A stretch of DNA of 64,000 bases from Lycium barbarum. Its lineage: Eukaryota; Streptophyta; Magnoliopsida; Solanales; Solanaceae. The notes beneath the pieces were generated by a model. That model was not told the origin of the DNA, searched no databases, and saw only the letters and a list, made by a program, of their open reading frames with translations. Each line of letters starts with the position of its first letter. Position 1 is the stretch's first letter. Positions 12,420 through 23,165 of the stretch are shown one piece after another. The stretch spans positions 91,518,333-91,582,332 of the forward strand of contig NC_083346.1 of assembly GCF_019175385.1 (NCBI RefSeq), read 5' to 3'. The position numbers were made by a program, and so were the translations under genes.

Positions 12420-12870
12420 CTTTAAAACTCAAATTAAACGTATTTTGATTGACTCAGGTAGCTCGGCCAACATCATCCGGTGAAGAGTGGTCGAACAGTT
12501 AAGGCTACTCGATTAGATTGCACCGGTATCTCGGGTACTCAGCGGGTTCAACATGGCGAGCGAAACCACAAAGGGGGAGATCTCATTGCCGGTAGACATC
12601 GATGGCACTATCCAGCAAACGGTGTTCTATGTAATCGAAGGAGATATGAAGTATAATGCATTACTGGGTAGACCCTCGATACATAGCATGAGGGCCGTGC
12701 CGTCGACATTACATCAGCTACTGAAATTCCCGACTCCGGAGGGGATAAAAACCATCCGAGGTGAACAACCCGCTGCAAGGGAGATGTTCGTGGTCGAGGA
12801 AGTGACACCTCAGCCCAAAAAATTGGGTCAAAAGGAAGAAGGTTCAACCGGAGAAAAGGACACCAAATAG
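12420..12870 (+). pseudogene. Aspartic protease of element B, broken
   Basis: The retroviral-type aspartic protease would cleave the Gag-Pol polyprotein. The active-site motif LIDSGSSANII lies at about 12445-12478, and the family's LLGRPSIHSMRAVPSTLHQ block follows at about 12661-12717. Between them are two nonsense codons, TGA at about 12481 (where a Trp codon TGG is a plausible ancestor) and TAG at about 12514 (probable CAG). After the conserved core the sequence becomes charged and ends in TAG at 12868, then continues in the same frame toward RT. Confidence 0.82.
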
Positions 12871-12939
12871 CAATCAAAGCAGTAGGGGTCAGATCCGGGG
12901 TCTGAAGAGGATGATTTTGGTGTACCCAGATCATTCGTC

Positions 12940-14607
12940 ATGCCAGATGACTCGGATGCAACCAAGTCAACAGTGGAGGAGCTGGAGCAGATCATCTTGT
13001 TCGAATATTTACCGGACAGAAAGGTATACCTGGGCACGGGGTTAACCTCGGAGCTCAGGAACAAGTTAATTGAATTTCTTCGAGCTAATGCCGATTGCTT
13101 TGCATGGTCCCACATAGATATGACAGGTATACCACCGGGAGTAACAACTCACAAGCTCAGTTTGGACGGGAGGTTTCCCCCGGTAAAGCAGAAGAGAAGG
13201 CCCATGGCAGAAGCAAAACACGCCTTCGTAAAAGATGAGGTAACAAAGATTTTGAACATAGGCTCTATCCGGGAGGTAAAGTACCCGGACTGGCTAGCTA
13301 ACGTAGTAGTGGTGCCGGAGAAAGGTAATAAATTTCTAATGTGTGTTGATTACAAGGATCTAAACAAAGCATGCCCGAAGGATTCATTTCCGTTGCCTCA
13401 CATCGATAGAATGATCGATGCGACGGCCGGGCATGAGATGTTAAGTTTTCTCGATGACTACTCCGGGTATAACCAAATTCGGATGCACCCGGAGGATCAA
13501 GAGAAGACATCCTTTGTTACCCGATGTGGGACTTACTGTTATAATGTCATGCCTTTTGGACTAAAAAATGCCGGTGCAACTTACCAACGCCTAGTTAATG
13601 GAATGTTCGAAGAACAAATAGGGAAAACAATAGAAATTTATATTGACGACATGGTTGTTAAGTTCCTAGAAACAGAGGACCATTTAATGCATTTGCAGGA
13701 AACCTTCGATGTACTCCGCAAGTATAATATGAAGCTCAACCCGGAGAAATGTACCTTCGGCGTCCGGTCCGGTAAATTTTTGGGTTTCATGGTGTCAAAC
13801 CGGGGTATTGAAATCAACCCGGATAAAATCAAGGCCATTGAGATTATCGAGGTAGTGAATAACGTTAAAGGAGTGCAGAGGCTCACCGGAAGGATAGCGG
13901 CGCTAAGTCGTTTCATATCGAGGTCCACGGACAAGAGTCACCGCTTCTTCTCCTTACTGAGGAAGAAGAACGACTTCGTTTGGACACCGGAGTGTCAAAG
14001 AGCTTTACAAGAATTAAAAAGATACTTGTCCAGCCCACCGCTGCTGCACACACCAAAAGCGGACGAGCGGCTTTTTCTCTACCTTGCTGTCTCCGAGATA
14101 GCGGTAAGTGGAATTTTGGTCCGAGATGAATCAGGTACGCAATTCCCTATTTATTATGTAAGTAAAACTTTGGGGGATGCGGAGACCCGTTATCCCCACT
14201 TGGAAAAATTGGCATTGGCATTGGTAAGTGCTTTTAGAAAACTCAAGCCCTACTTTCAATGCCATCCAATATGTGTAGTGACTACTTACCCCCTAATAAA
14301 CGTCATACATAAACCGGAATTATCGGGTAGACTAACTAAATGGGCCGTAGAAATTAGTGGATATGATATCGAATACAAACCCAAAACAGCCATCAAGTCC
14401 CAGATCTTGACCGATTTTGTAGCGGATTTCGCCCCGGCTATGGTCCCCGAGGTGGAGAAAGAACTTCTGCTAACCTCAGGGGAAGCCACGGGTATTTGGT
14501 CACTGCACAACAACGGAGCCTCGAACCTCAAAGGTTCTGGGCTAGGAATCATCCTTAGAACCCCGGCCGGGATGCCGTTCGACAATCCATTAGAACTGTT
14601 AAATTGA
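12940..14607 (+). CDS. Reverse transcriptase-RNase H of element B
   Basis: This is a 555-codon open frame. RT motifs are present in order: WLANVVVVPEKGNKFLMCVDYKDLN, split here as 'WLANVVVV' and 'CVDYKDLNKACPKDSFPLPHI' region; FLDDYSGYNQI (motif A, catalytic Asp); PFGLKNAGATYQR; and YIDDMVVK (motif C, both Asp present). The connection and first RNase H follow, with 'IYYVSKTL' and 'ETRYPHLEKLALALV' near residues 400-430. The C-terminal 40 residues are the start of the second, Tat-specific RNase H, before a frameshift near 14572. It would copy the genomic RNA to cDNA. No ATG is needed in the original polyprotein; the start given is the first Met of the open stretch. Confidence 0.9.
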   Translation: MPDDSDATKSTVEELEQIILFEYLPDRKVYLGTGLTSELRNKLIEFLRANADCFAWSHIDMTGIPPGVTTHKLSLDGRFPPVKQKRRPMAEAKHAFVKDEVTKILNIGSIREVKYPDWLANVVVVPEKGNKFLMCVDYKDLNKACPKDSFPLPHIDRMIDATAGHEMLSFLDDYSGYNQIRMHPEDQEKTSFVTRCGTYCYNVMPFGLKNAGATYQRLVNGMFEEQIGKTIEIYIDDMVVKFLETEDHLMHLQETFDVLRKYNMKLNPEKCTFGVRSGKFLGFMVSNRGIEINPDKIKAIEIIEVVNNVKGVQRLTGRIAALSRFISRSTDKSHRFFSLLRKKNDFVWTPECQRALQELKRYLSSPPLLHTPKADERLFLYLAVSEIAVSGILVRDESGTQFPIYYVSKTLGDAETRYPHLEKLALALVSAFRKLKPYFQCHPICVVTTYPLINVIHKPELSGRLTKWAVEISGYDIEYKPKTAIKSQILTDFVADFAPAMVPEVEKELLLTSGEATGIWSLHNNGASNLKGSGLGIILRTPAGMPFDNPLELLN

Positions 14608-15041
14608 CTAACAATGAAGCTGAGTATGAGGCTATGATTACAGGTTTGAAATTAGCACGGAGTATGGGGGCCGAAATAATTGAAGCAAAGTGCAACTCGC
14701 TTTTGGTCGTTAACCAGGTGAATAGCGTCTTCGAGGTCAAAGACGAACGGATGCTAAGGTATTTGGAGAAGACCCAAGTGATACTACACCGGTTTAAAGA
14801 ATGGACCATGCAGCATATACCGAGGGAACAGAACAGCGAAGCCGATGCATTGGCCAATTTGGTATCTTCGCTCGAAGGGGGAGAAATTAACCCCGGTACT
14901 ACGGTGCGCTTGATGAATACGGCGATAGAGAACGGGTATGTCGAAATAAACACAACTGGTTTAACGTGGGATTGGCGCAACAAGTACGTCGATTACTTAA
15001 GAGATGGAAAGCTCCCGAGTGACCCAAAGGAATCCCAGTAG
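14460..15041 (+). pseudogene. Second (archaeal-type) RNase H of element B, frameshifted
   Basis: Tat elements carry an extra RNase H after the usual one. The N-terminal strand is read as GIWSLHNNGASNLKGSGLGI. In relatives I recall an Asp where this copy has the second Asn (DGAS), so the first catalytic residue seems lost. A 1-base indel near 14572 moves the rest into another frame, where it continues with RQSIRTVKLTNNEAEYEAMI (Glu and the NNEAEYEA helix) and PREQNSEADALANL (the late Asp) around 14810-14860. A TAG at 15039 ends this part; the integrase then follows in the same frame. Confidence 0.8.
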
Positions 15042-16127
15042 CTAAGGACAAAAGCTGCGTGTTTCTGCTTGGTAGATGGCCAATTATATCGACGATCTTT
15101 CTTCGGACCCCTGGCCAAGTGTTTAGGTCCCGGAGAAACGGAGTATGTTTTAAGAGAAGTCCACGAGGGGACTTGCGGCAACCACTCCGGTTCAGAAGCC
15201 TTGGTCCGAAAAATTATAAGAGCCGGTTACTACTGGAACCGGATGGAGGAGTATTCGAAAAATTTCGTCCGGAAATGTGACGGGTGTCAGAGACATGCTC
15301 TGATGATTCATCAGCCCGGGGAGTTGCTGCATTCGGTGGTGTCACCTTGGCCTTTCATGAAGTGGGGAATGGACATTGTCGGTCCATTACCATGGGCACT
15401 AGGTAAAGCTCGTTTTATTTTGTTTATGACTGATTATTTCTCCAAATGGGTTGAAGCGCAGGCCTTTGAAAAAATCAGAGAGAAGGAAGTCATTGACTTC
15501 ATATGGGATCACATCATCTGTCGTTTCGGCGTCCCGACCGAAATAACTTGTGATAATGGACCTCAGTTCGTGGGCAGAAAAGTCAGTGATTTTCTCGAAG
15601 GGTTAAAGATCAAGAAAATTTTATCAACCCCATACCACCCATGTGCGAACGGACAGGCCGAATCCACGAATAAAACAATAATCCAAAATCTGAGGAAAAG
15701 TCTCGAAGCATCAAAGTATCTATGGAGGGAAATGTTACCGGAGGTATTGTGGGCTTACAGAACCACATCGAAATCTAGCACGGGGGAAACTTCTTTCTCG
15801 TTGGTCTACGGGGCTGAAGCCCTTATTCCCGTATAAGTTGGTGAACCGACTCTCCGGTTCAGCTATACCACCGAGGAGTCAAACGAGGAGGCCATGGCCG
15901 TAAAACTCGACTTCACGGATGAACTTTATGAAAACCCGTTGGTCCGTATTGCAGCCCAGAAACAGAGAATAGAAAGGTACTACAATCGGAGAGCTAGTTC
16001 TCAACATTTCCAAGCTGGGGACTTGGTGCTTCAAAAAGTTACCTTGAACACCAAGAATCCTGACGAAGGAAAATTGGGTCCGAACTGGGAAGGACCGTAT
16101 AATATAACCGAGATAACAGGCAAATGA
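15042..16127 (+). pseudogene. Integrase of element B
   Basis: This is the integrase that would insert the cDNA. The zinc-binding HHCC domain is seen as H-EGTCGNH … CDGCQRHA (about 15160-15300). The catalytic DDE core is GMDIVGPLP (Asp), TCDNGPQF (Asp) and NGQAESTNK (Glu). The C-terminal part ends with GPNWEGPYNI, the GPY/F motif of Ty3-gypsy integrases. A TAA at 15834-15836 (after GAEALIPV) interrupts the protein; the frame continues to TGA at 16125-16127. No chromodomain is seen, in line with the Tat lineage rather than chromoviruses. Confidence 0.9.
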
Positions 16128-17296
16128 TCACACTACTGCTAAGGTATGAACTCCCCGTGTTTTTCTATTTAACCTTTCATTTTTGCAGGAAGTCGAGTGC
16201 CGGATAAAGTTAGAATCTAGGCCTGAAAACACGTGTTGCACTCTTTTCCTTAGTAGGTTTTGTCCCAAAATGGGTTTTCCGACAAGGTTTTTAATGAGGC
16301 AACAAGTACAACGTGTTACTCGACAAAGACGAAGATAAACGCCCGGAAACTCGGGGTCACACCCAACGAGTGGGGACTTAATAACACTCACCCGATCTTG
16401 CAGCTCGGATAAGCGCTAGGGGACTATCATACACACTTCGAAGTTTACCCCAGTTAGCGGAAACCGGAGGCCGCCCTCAAACAAGACAAAACCGGACCTT
16501 TAATATTAGGTTCCGATGTAAGGACCAAACGATCAGAATGAATCGTGTCCACGCAATATTTGCTATAGAAAAACCAAGAACCGGACCTTCTGCATTAGGT
16601 TCCGATGTAAGGACCAAACGATCAGAATGAATCGTGTCCATTTAGTATTTGCTACGGCAAAGGCAGAAGGAAAAAATTCATTCTCATGTATATAAATACT
16701 TGCAATGCAAAAATTATTGAAAGTTTGGATAACGATATCTCGGATGTCTTCCGGTTAAAACACTTTACCCCGATGATAATCGCCGTATTTCGGCACTACT
16801 TCATATACCCTATACCCGGCACTACGGTCGAAATTCGACAAAGGCAACAAGGTCATAGCGAACCGAGCCAAAATCGTTAACCCCACAAACGGGGACTTTT
16901 ACGTCAAATTTAGCTAAGGCTGAGACTCAGGTGTCCGAAAAATACCGTCCCTAAAAAATAGCCGAAAAATACCGGCCCTAAAAAATAGCCGAAAAATAAC
17001 GGCCCTAAAAACGCCCATCGTGATTCGGAGACGTCTGAATTCACAAAGCATAAGATAAGTCCCATGGGAAAAAAAATTCCCGAACAAAATGTACCGGATG
17101 AAGAGAAAAGCCGATATTCAGGCACAGTCAGAAATAATGACTCCTTAAAACGGACCGACAATTCGGGCGGAAGTCATAACAAACATTCAAACAAAATAAA
17201 GAATCAAGGAAAATACATGTTCTATTTATACAAAGGATTTTACATCAAAGACTCCTACAAAGGCAAAAAAATAAAAGGTTAAGTAAAGCCCCTAAT
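16128..17296. repeat. Spacer with two tandem-repeat arrays, element B
   Basis: This is non-coding DNA between integrase and the antisense ORF. At about 16490-16655 an approximately 80-bp unit occurs twice (shared 'ggttccgatgtaaggaccaa' and 'cagaatgaatcgtgtcca'). At 16935-17014 a 27-bp unit (ccgaaaaataccgtccctaa plus 'aaaatag') occurs three times with few changes. Short tandem arrays in this position are known from Retand-type elements. ORFs through the 27-bp array are repeat artefacts. Confidence 0.75.
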
Positions 17297-20096
17297 CTAT
17301 CCGGTATGCCTGGTTCCGAAGGGTTCGGACACTGTCCGCTTGGAGTCGTCGGACTCAGCCCCGAGGGCACCCTTAGCCTCTTCCTCAACTCTTTTAGCCT
17401 CGAGTATTAGGGCCGAAAGATCTGCAAAGCCATGCTCGGCTTGCTCAAGAGTGATCCTCCGAGACTTCCACTTTTCATACTCAGCAGCAATAGTAGCATT
17501 AGTCTCGGCGGCCTCCACGCTCCAGAACATCCCGAGCCTCTCCAAGGACATTTTGCATTTGGGTAGCCAACTCGAGCTCAGCCTTGAGAATGTCATTAGC
17601 ATCAACCATCTCTTCGAGCTCGGTTTTTAGGTCAGCACATACCTGGGCCCTCTTCTCCGCTTTCTCCTCAAACACCCTCATACGCTCTTCATACCGGGCA
17701 CTTTCAGATTCGAGCAGCCGATGCCTCTCGGCCATGCTCGTAGCCTCAGACTTGACAGAGTCCAGCTCCTTCCGGAGTTGAGAGATGGTGGTTTCGAGAT
17801 TACCAAGCTTTGAAGAAAGACGAGTGTTATCTCGGCTAAGGCCGATCTTGTCCGCTTTGAGACTCCGGTTATATTCGACCATCTCGGCCAGCTCACCCTT
17901 TAATCGATGATTTTCAGCCTTTGTTGCATCGAGCTCGGGTTGGAGGTTGGAAAGAGTAACTGCTCGGTTCAGCTCGTCCTCCTTCACCCGCAGAAGGTGC
18001 TGAAATTTCTCCGTCTCTCGGCCTTGGGCATGCAGTTGACCCTTAAGATCGTCCACCTCTTGCTGAGCTCGGACAAAGGCTTCATTGACAAGCACCACAC
18101 TCTTCAAATGAAGTCAAAAACTTGAACAAACGAGGCTAAAATTCTCAGTGAAATTATACAAGGATAGCTGATAAACTTACCCGGTTGCCCGCGTGCATAC
18201 CCTCATTGATGAGGCACTGCCAAGGGACCCCGTTCATCTTTCTCTTATCCGAGTCCTAGACAAGGGGCCTCAGATAGCTTGCCATACCCACCGGGCGAGA
18301 AAGAAAGCTACAATCCTCGGGAACGGTGATCGTAGCTGATCTTGTCCTCCTCGGTTCCACACTTGGGGCCGGAAAGGTGCGCACCAAGCTGTCCCTGGCC
18401 CCAGACTTGGTGGTCCGACTAGCCGCCCTCGTGGCTCGAGGGATTGGGAGATGTCTGAATCCAGCAGCTTGGCCGGTAGCCGGAGGAGTGTCCGAGAACA
18501 TATTATCAAACTCATCCGGTCTTGAGGCCGGAGTTGGAGAACTCGGAGGAACTTCAGCAGCTTCGGCAAAGGCAGGTAACTCCGAAGTTGCAGCAGTCTC
18601 GTAGTGGGGCAGCAGATCAACATCCATGGGGGCTTCAGTCTCAGGGACCGGCTCAGTCCTTTGACCGGCTCCGGCAGCAGGTGCCTCCCCGGATCTTTTT
18701 GTCCTTTGCAGAGGGGTTTCTTCAGAAGAAGCATCACCTGAAATATCAACGAATTCAATCGACCTTAAAGGAGCCGGGTAATGAATTTCTTCCCCACCTG
18801 TGCGTAATGCAAGAGCCGAAGGTCCTTCCCCGGCTGAAGGAAGTGGTGACACGCTGATATCCTCCTCCGGAATGGGAGCCATGGAAGAGGCCTCGCTGAT
18901 CCTCCGAACGAGGAGCTCGGGATCTGCTTCGTCCCTTAAAGTCCTAACGACGCTCCTCGCCCTTTTCTTCGGTTTCTGCCCTTTGTCCGAGGGCCTTTTT
19001 CTCTTGGCGGCGGCATCAAGGATACGAGAGTCACCCGCTGAATCGAACTCGGGTGCCGAAGTTGCTGGTTCTGCTGCTGACTCCGGCCTTGGATCCACCG
19101 AGCCCTTAGGTAAACTTGAAAGTCGAAGATGTTACAAAAGGTAGAAAATGCAATGAATACGGTTAGAAGCGAAGTATTACCGTGGTTCTGGGCAACCCAT
19201 CGGCCACATGACAGGTGTCCCCACGTCCGATCGTCGTGGGCATGTTGGCTGAGGAGAGTAGTAACCCATTCGTTGAGATCCCGGACGACCGGAGGAATCC
19301 AACCCACGGCTAACACAAATAAGAAGAGTAGTGAAAAGGTGGATGAACTGAAGTTCAACAAAACGCACAAGTAATTATTAAAAGAGTTCAGACTTACGAT
19401 TATTGTTCCACCTTCCAGAAAAGGCATGAAGTTGTTCGGGATAATGTCCGAGGTCCGCACCCGGACATATCGCTCCAACCAGCCCCTGTCTCTATCTTCG
19501 TCAAATTTTGAGAAAAATGGATTCCGACTACGCTTTGCGAGTTTTATTACGCCACCCCGGAGCAACCTCGGGGAATATAAGCGTATCAAGTGGGCCAGCG
19601 TGAGCACCTTCCTGGTATTATTGGCCAACAGCCGGAGGCACGCCACGACCCTCCAAACAATCGGACCAATCTGGGCCAAGGTTACGTTATAGGTCCGACA
19701 CATGTCTAAGATGACCGGATCGACCGGGGGGTTGAGCTTGAGAGTGAAAGGGTAAGTATAAACGTATAAGAAACCTTCCCGATGGTCAGTGACTGATTCG
19801 CTTGGCCCGGGGGCAAAAACTTGAACTGAACGGGTGTCCCACCCGCAATCAGCCCGGACTAAGTCAAGTTTTCCCTCGGTAATGGACGAGGGATATCGTC
19901 TCACATCAAACCCTCTATCGGATACCGGAGAAGGTTTTTCGACCTCAAAATCTTTGTTGAAGTTAGGTTTGGCCGGTATAATGTGCGAGGCAGTGGGCTC
20001 GAAGGTGATTTTTGCCTTAGGTGGAGAAATTGGCTCGGTTCCTTGAGACGAAACTGAGGGAATATCGTGGGAAGTGGTTTCAGTGTTAGCAGACAT
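17297..20096 (-). pseudogene. Antisense spliced accessory ORF (aORF) of element B
   Basis: This is a minus-strand gene inside the plus-strand element. Exon 1 (about 19398-20096) starts MSANTETTSH and contains FLYVYTYPFTLKLNPPVDP … GPIVWRVVACLRLL, resembling the plant family Pfam calls 'putative gypsy type transposon' (Transposase_28). Introns with GT-AG ends are inferred at about 19310-19397 (GTAAGT…TTAG), 19105 or 19115 to 19180, and 18102-18180 (GTAAGT donor). Exon 3 (about 18181-19104) is Pro/Ser/Glu-rich with a basic nuclear-signal-like KRKRPSDKGQKPKKRAR. Exon 4 (about 17297-18101) is a long heptad-rich coiled coil. A TAG (18256-18258) and a frameshift near 17510 break it. Exon phases at introns 1 and 2 do not join cleanly, so boundaries are approximate. 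Such antisense ORFs are described in Tat/Retand elements; their function is unknown. Confidence 0.78.
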
Positions 20097-20409
20097 TTGG
20101 AGATTGCGAAGAAAGATTTGGAAAAATTCGAAAGAGAAGTTAAAAAGTGAAGTAAGAGAACAGACAGAGAATTCAAAAATGGCAGAAAACGAGAGGGAGA
20201 AGCAGCAGCCTACTCAACAAAAATGGTTAAAGTGGAGAAGTTGGCAGAATCGTTCCTTTTTACGTACTACAAGCAACAAATCAACGAGAGATGTGAATTG
20301 GAAAATGGTAAGTGAGGAGAAGAAATGAAGAACTGAAGCTGTAAGAAATGAAGGATTGAAGATGAGATTAAGGGGATCGTAAAATGGAAAAATGGAGCGT
20401 TGGAAGACG

Positions 20410-20418
20410 TTATATAGA
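20410..20418 (-). promoter_or_regulatory. Candidate TATA box for the antisense ORF
   Basis: The minus strand reads TCTATATAACG here, about 315 nt upstream of the aORF start codon. The sequence between is pyrimidine-rich on the minus strand (runs of TTCTTC/TTCTCC), like many plant 5' untranslated regions. This suggests the antisense gene has its own promoter separate from the LTR. It is an inference from motif and spacing. Confidence 0.5.
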
Positions 20419-20689
20419 CATAGGGTTGAGACGGTTACAGTTCCCGGCCAATCGGGGAGTGCCACGTTTCCCATCATTAATGAGGAATGACTTGAAGCGA
20501 CGTGCGTTGCGGCGGTTGTCAGAGCGGACCGTCCAGGGTGAGACAAGTGGCCGATGGAAGAGGGACGTGACGCAACCGTTCCCGCCAAAATGAAAAGATA
20601 ACAACAGATAAATGGAGTCACCGGTTTCTTGATTCATCCACTTCCCGTTACTCCGATAAAACTTCGGTCCGGAAAGTGTGGGGACTATC

Positions 20690-21390
20690 TGTATACGGTA
20701 AAAATTGAATATATGTTAGACCGGTGACCGAGGGAAGAAAGAGATCAACATGGGTATGGAGATTTACTTTCTAGATCGGAGGAGTGCTTGAATCGAGGAA
20801 AGGGAAGAACATTGTTTGGTCCGATTTTCCCATAACCGAGTTGATCATGGCCGTTCCTCCGTTTGATTGTGGCCGTTAGTCCGTTTGATCGTGGTCGTTA
20901 GTCCGGGAGATCCGTTATGCGATTGTCACGTGTCGATAACGTCCTGCCATGCTCAACTGCCAATCGTACAGGTGTCAGACAGTACGGCCAACCTAACACA
21001 ACCTAATCCATTTCAGAGTTTTTTCTTTATTTTTTAGTTTCTCATGTTGTATGGAGCTCATGAGGCAATACTATAAATAGGGCTCATTGCCCTACTTTTG
21101 AGGGGTTGGCTTCCTCATATCAAGAACATTTTGTACTAGAAAATATATACAAATCTCTCTCAATATCGTATTTTGATCCGAATTCGTTGTATTCATCTCT
21201 TAAATTTGTCCAATCAAGTGATACTCATATATTAGTAGACACATAAATCTATAGCGAATCTCTGATCATTATTGCTCTCTTCATATCATATCCATATATA
21301 TCTTTTTTTTTCATCAAGTAGATTGAGGCTTAACCACATATCATATACCTACTCACAAATTTAATTGATTATCTAAATTTGGGGTAAACA
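20690..21390 (+). repeat. 3' LTR of element B (701 bp)
   Basis: It starts TGTATACGG after a purine-rich tract (ggaaagtgtggggac, 20671-20685) that is the likely plus-strand primer, and ends GGGGTAAACA. It carries an extra copy of 'ccgtttgatcgtggtcgtta' relative to the 5' LTR (about 20858-20905). The target duplication aaata follows at 21391-21395. Confidence 0.93.
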
Positions 21391-22560
21391 AAATATACAT
21401 ATATATACATACTTGGAAAAATTACGTGAGAAGTCACGAAACCATAAATAAGAACATAAATAGCAAAACTTTTCATATTCTACAAAAACAACACTGTTTA
21501 TTATATATATAACACAATAAAAGAAGTACATGAAGAATGGGAATATCCCCAAAATCAGGGATCATATCTTTTAGTCTTTATTTTCATTTACTCATCATTT
21601 AAGAGATAAACACATCATTTATTCTCTGATTTAAGATAAACTTCTACTACGTATCAATCTTCTCCAACATATATATCCTCCATATCCTATTACTCATCCC
21701 TCCATTCCTTCATTTTCTAGTTGAAAAAATACCATGTATATTTATGCGATAAATATATTTTTGCTAAAATACCATGAATATTTATGGTATAAATACATAT
21801 TTTCGAAAATACCATGTATATGCTATAAATTATTTTCGAAAATACCATGTATATGCTATAAATATATTTTCGGCCAAATACCTAGTATATTTATGGTATT
21901 AATAGATAATTTAGAAAAATACCATCTATAGTCATGATAGAAATTTTACATGTATTAAGAAAATAGGGAAAAACGCTTAACAAAACAATTTTTTTGAATG
22001 ATTGTATCAATTGTATATGGAAGATAAATATTCTGCCCAAAAAAATAGGAAGAGTTAGTTTGGGATTGATTCACGTTCAACTGAATTATAGGTATTTTTC
22101 TTTGGAAGTTTAATATTTAGGTGCTATGAAATGAAAAATTAAATAACCTTGCTACGATTATTCTATTATTTTCTAACTATTGCCTAGTTATATTCTTTTC
22201 CCCACATACTTTACGTACAATACACATAGGAAGAAATGAGTTTTTAGGCCTTTGCAAACTTTTTTAGTTTTATGACCCTTTTATAAGAGATTTTCATTTT
22301 TTACACATAAGAAATCTGAAAAAGTCATTTTCTTCTTCCTCCACATAATATACATAATCAGTGTCTATGTTTTGTATACTTTGGCTAGCGCCCATAACTA
22401 ATTTTAATCGACGGGTCAAAAATGAGAAAATACCAAAAGATATACTATATTTAGATTGTCTTGTACGTACTTATATTTTAAGATTGATTGCACTGGGCCA
22501 AAGATCTCATCCTTTGCAATCAACATATCGTCCTAAAATTTCACAATGTGTATAATGATA
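21391..22560. repeat. Anonymous DNA with a ~40-bp AT-rich tandem repeat
   Basis: At 21725-21935 a 33-41-bp unit built on 'aaaataccatgtatat' followed by 'ataaatatattttcg' occurs five times with drift. The first bases (21391-21420) are the other half of the MITE-like repeat that element B split at 9642. A related repeat half ('acataatcagtgtctatg') occurs near 22345-22420. No gene is seen. Confidence 0.6.
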
Positions 22561-22805
22561 GTATATGAAGTTGATGCTGGAAATCAGTTATCTTTTAAAA
22601 TTACAGCAATATCTACCTTAACATTGGAGAAAAATGTGGGTTTAATAAAGTAGCCCTGTGTACCAGGTATGTCACCTATAGTTTCAAGGGTAGCTCCACT
22701 TTCAATACCAGATACTTCAGCACCTTTTCAAATTGTTCTGAATCAATCTGGTGTGTCATGTCATTTTTTTATTTAGTATTTCCTCAAAATCTCAAATAGG
22801 AGCGG

Positions 22806-22995
22806 GGTAAAAGGGATAATTACATTTTTGGATTTCTCAAAATGATAAAAGTCAGAAAATGTATAGGTTTTTTATATTATGTATAAAATATACATATAAT
22901 TTACATACAATATACATAATCAGTGTTTATGCTTTGTATATTTTGGCTAGAGCCCGTAATTAATTTGTTGATGGGCCAAAAATTGAAAAAAAAAA
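22806..22995. repeat. Dispersed MITE-like repeat
   Basis: About 190 bp starting 'gggataattacatttttgga' and ending 'gatgggccaaaaattg'. It is repeated at 33485-33670 as part of the block duplication, in half form at 22335-22420, and in the form interrupted by element B at 9573-9642/21391. Family and termini are not resolved. Confidence 0.45.
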
Positions 22996-23122
22996 CCCAA
23001 AAATAAAAAAGGCAAGTCATATGCTTCTTTAGTATTTCATACAGGTTCCATGGTCAAAGAATTTGAAATTGTCCTAGGATATTTTTCTTTTTCGGAAGGG
23101 GGTGGAAGGAGAAATAGTTTCT

Positions 23123-23127
<5 letters not shown>

Positions 23128-23164
<37 letters not shown>
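23128..23164. repeat. Poly-A tract in ALDH pseudogene A
   Basis: About 37 consecutive A, followed by some 30 bases absent from the duplicate at 33805-33830. It could be slippage or the tail of a small retroposed insertion. Confidence 0.8.

Positions 23165-23165
<1 letters not shown>

Larger units (their letters stand above)
9643..21390 (+). mobile_element. Element B: complete Tat-lineage Ty3-gypsy retrotransposon
   Basis: This is an 11.7-kb element, in order: 5' LTR, primer-binding site, gag, protease, reverse transcriptase, RNase H, second RNase H, integrase with GPY motif, short tandem repeats, antisense spliced ORF, polypurine-like tract, 3' LTR, all bounded by a perfect 5-bp duplication. 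The integrase-after-RT order makes it Ty3-gypsy. The second RNase H and the antisense ORF before the 3' LTR are known features of the Tat lineage (Retand-like group). Gag-pol was originally one frame: gag starts in the third frame, a 7-bp deletion shifts it, protease and RT share a frame, and a second indel near 14572 shifts the rest. Several nonsense codons make it non-functional. Confidence 0.93.

Noticed and set aside
16910..17161. ORF with FFGYFLG repeats
   Set aside because: It is the complement of a 27-bp non-coding tandem array (27 is a multiple of 3, so it stays open).
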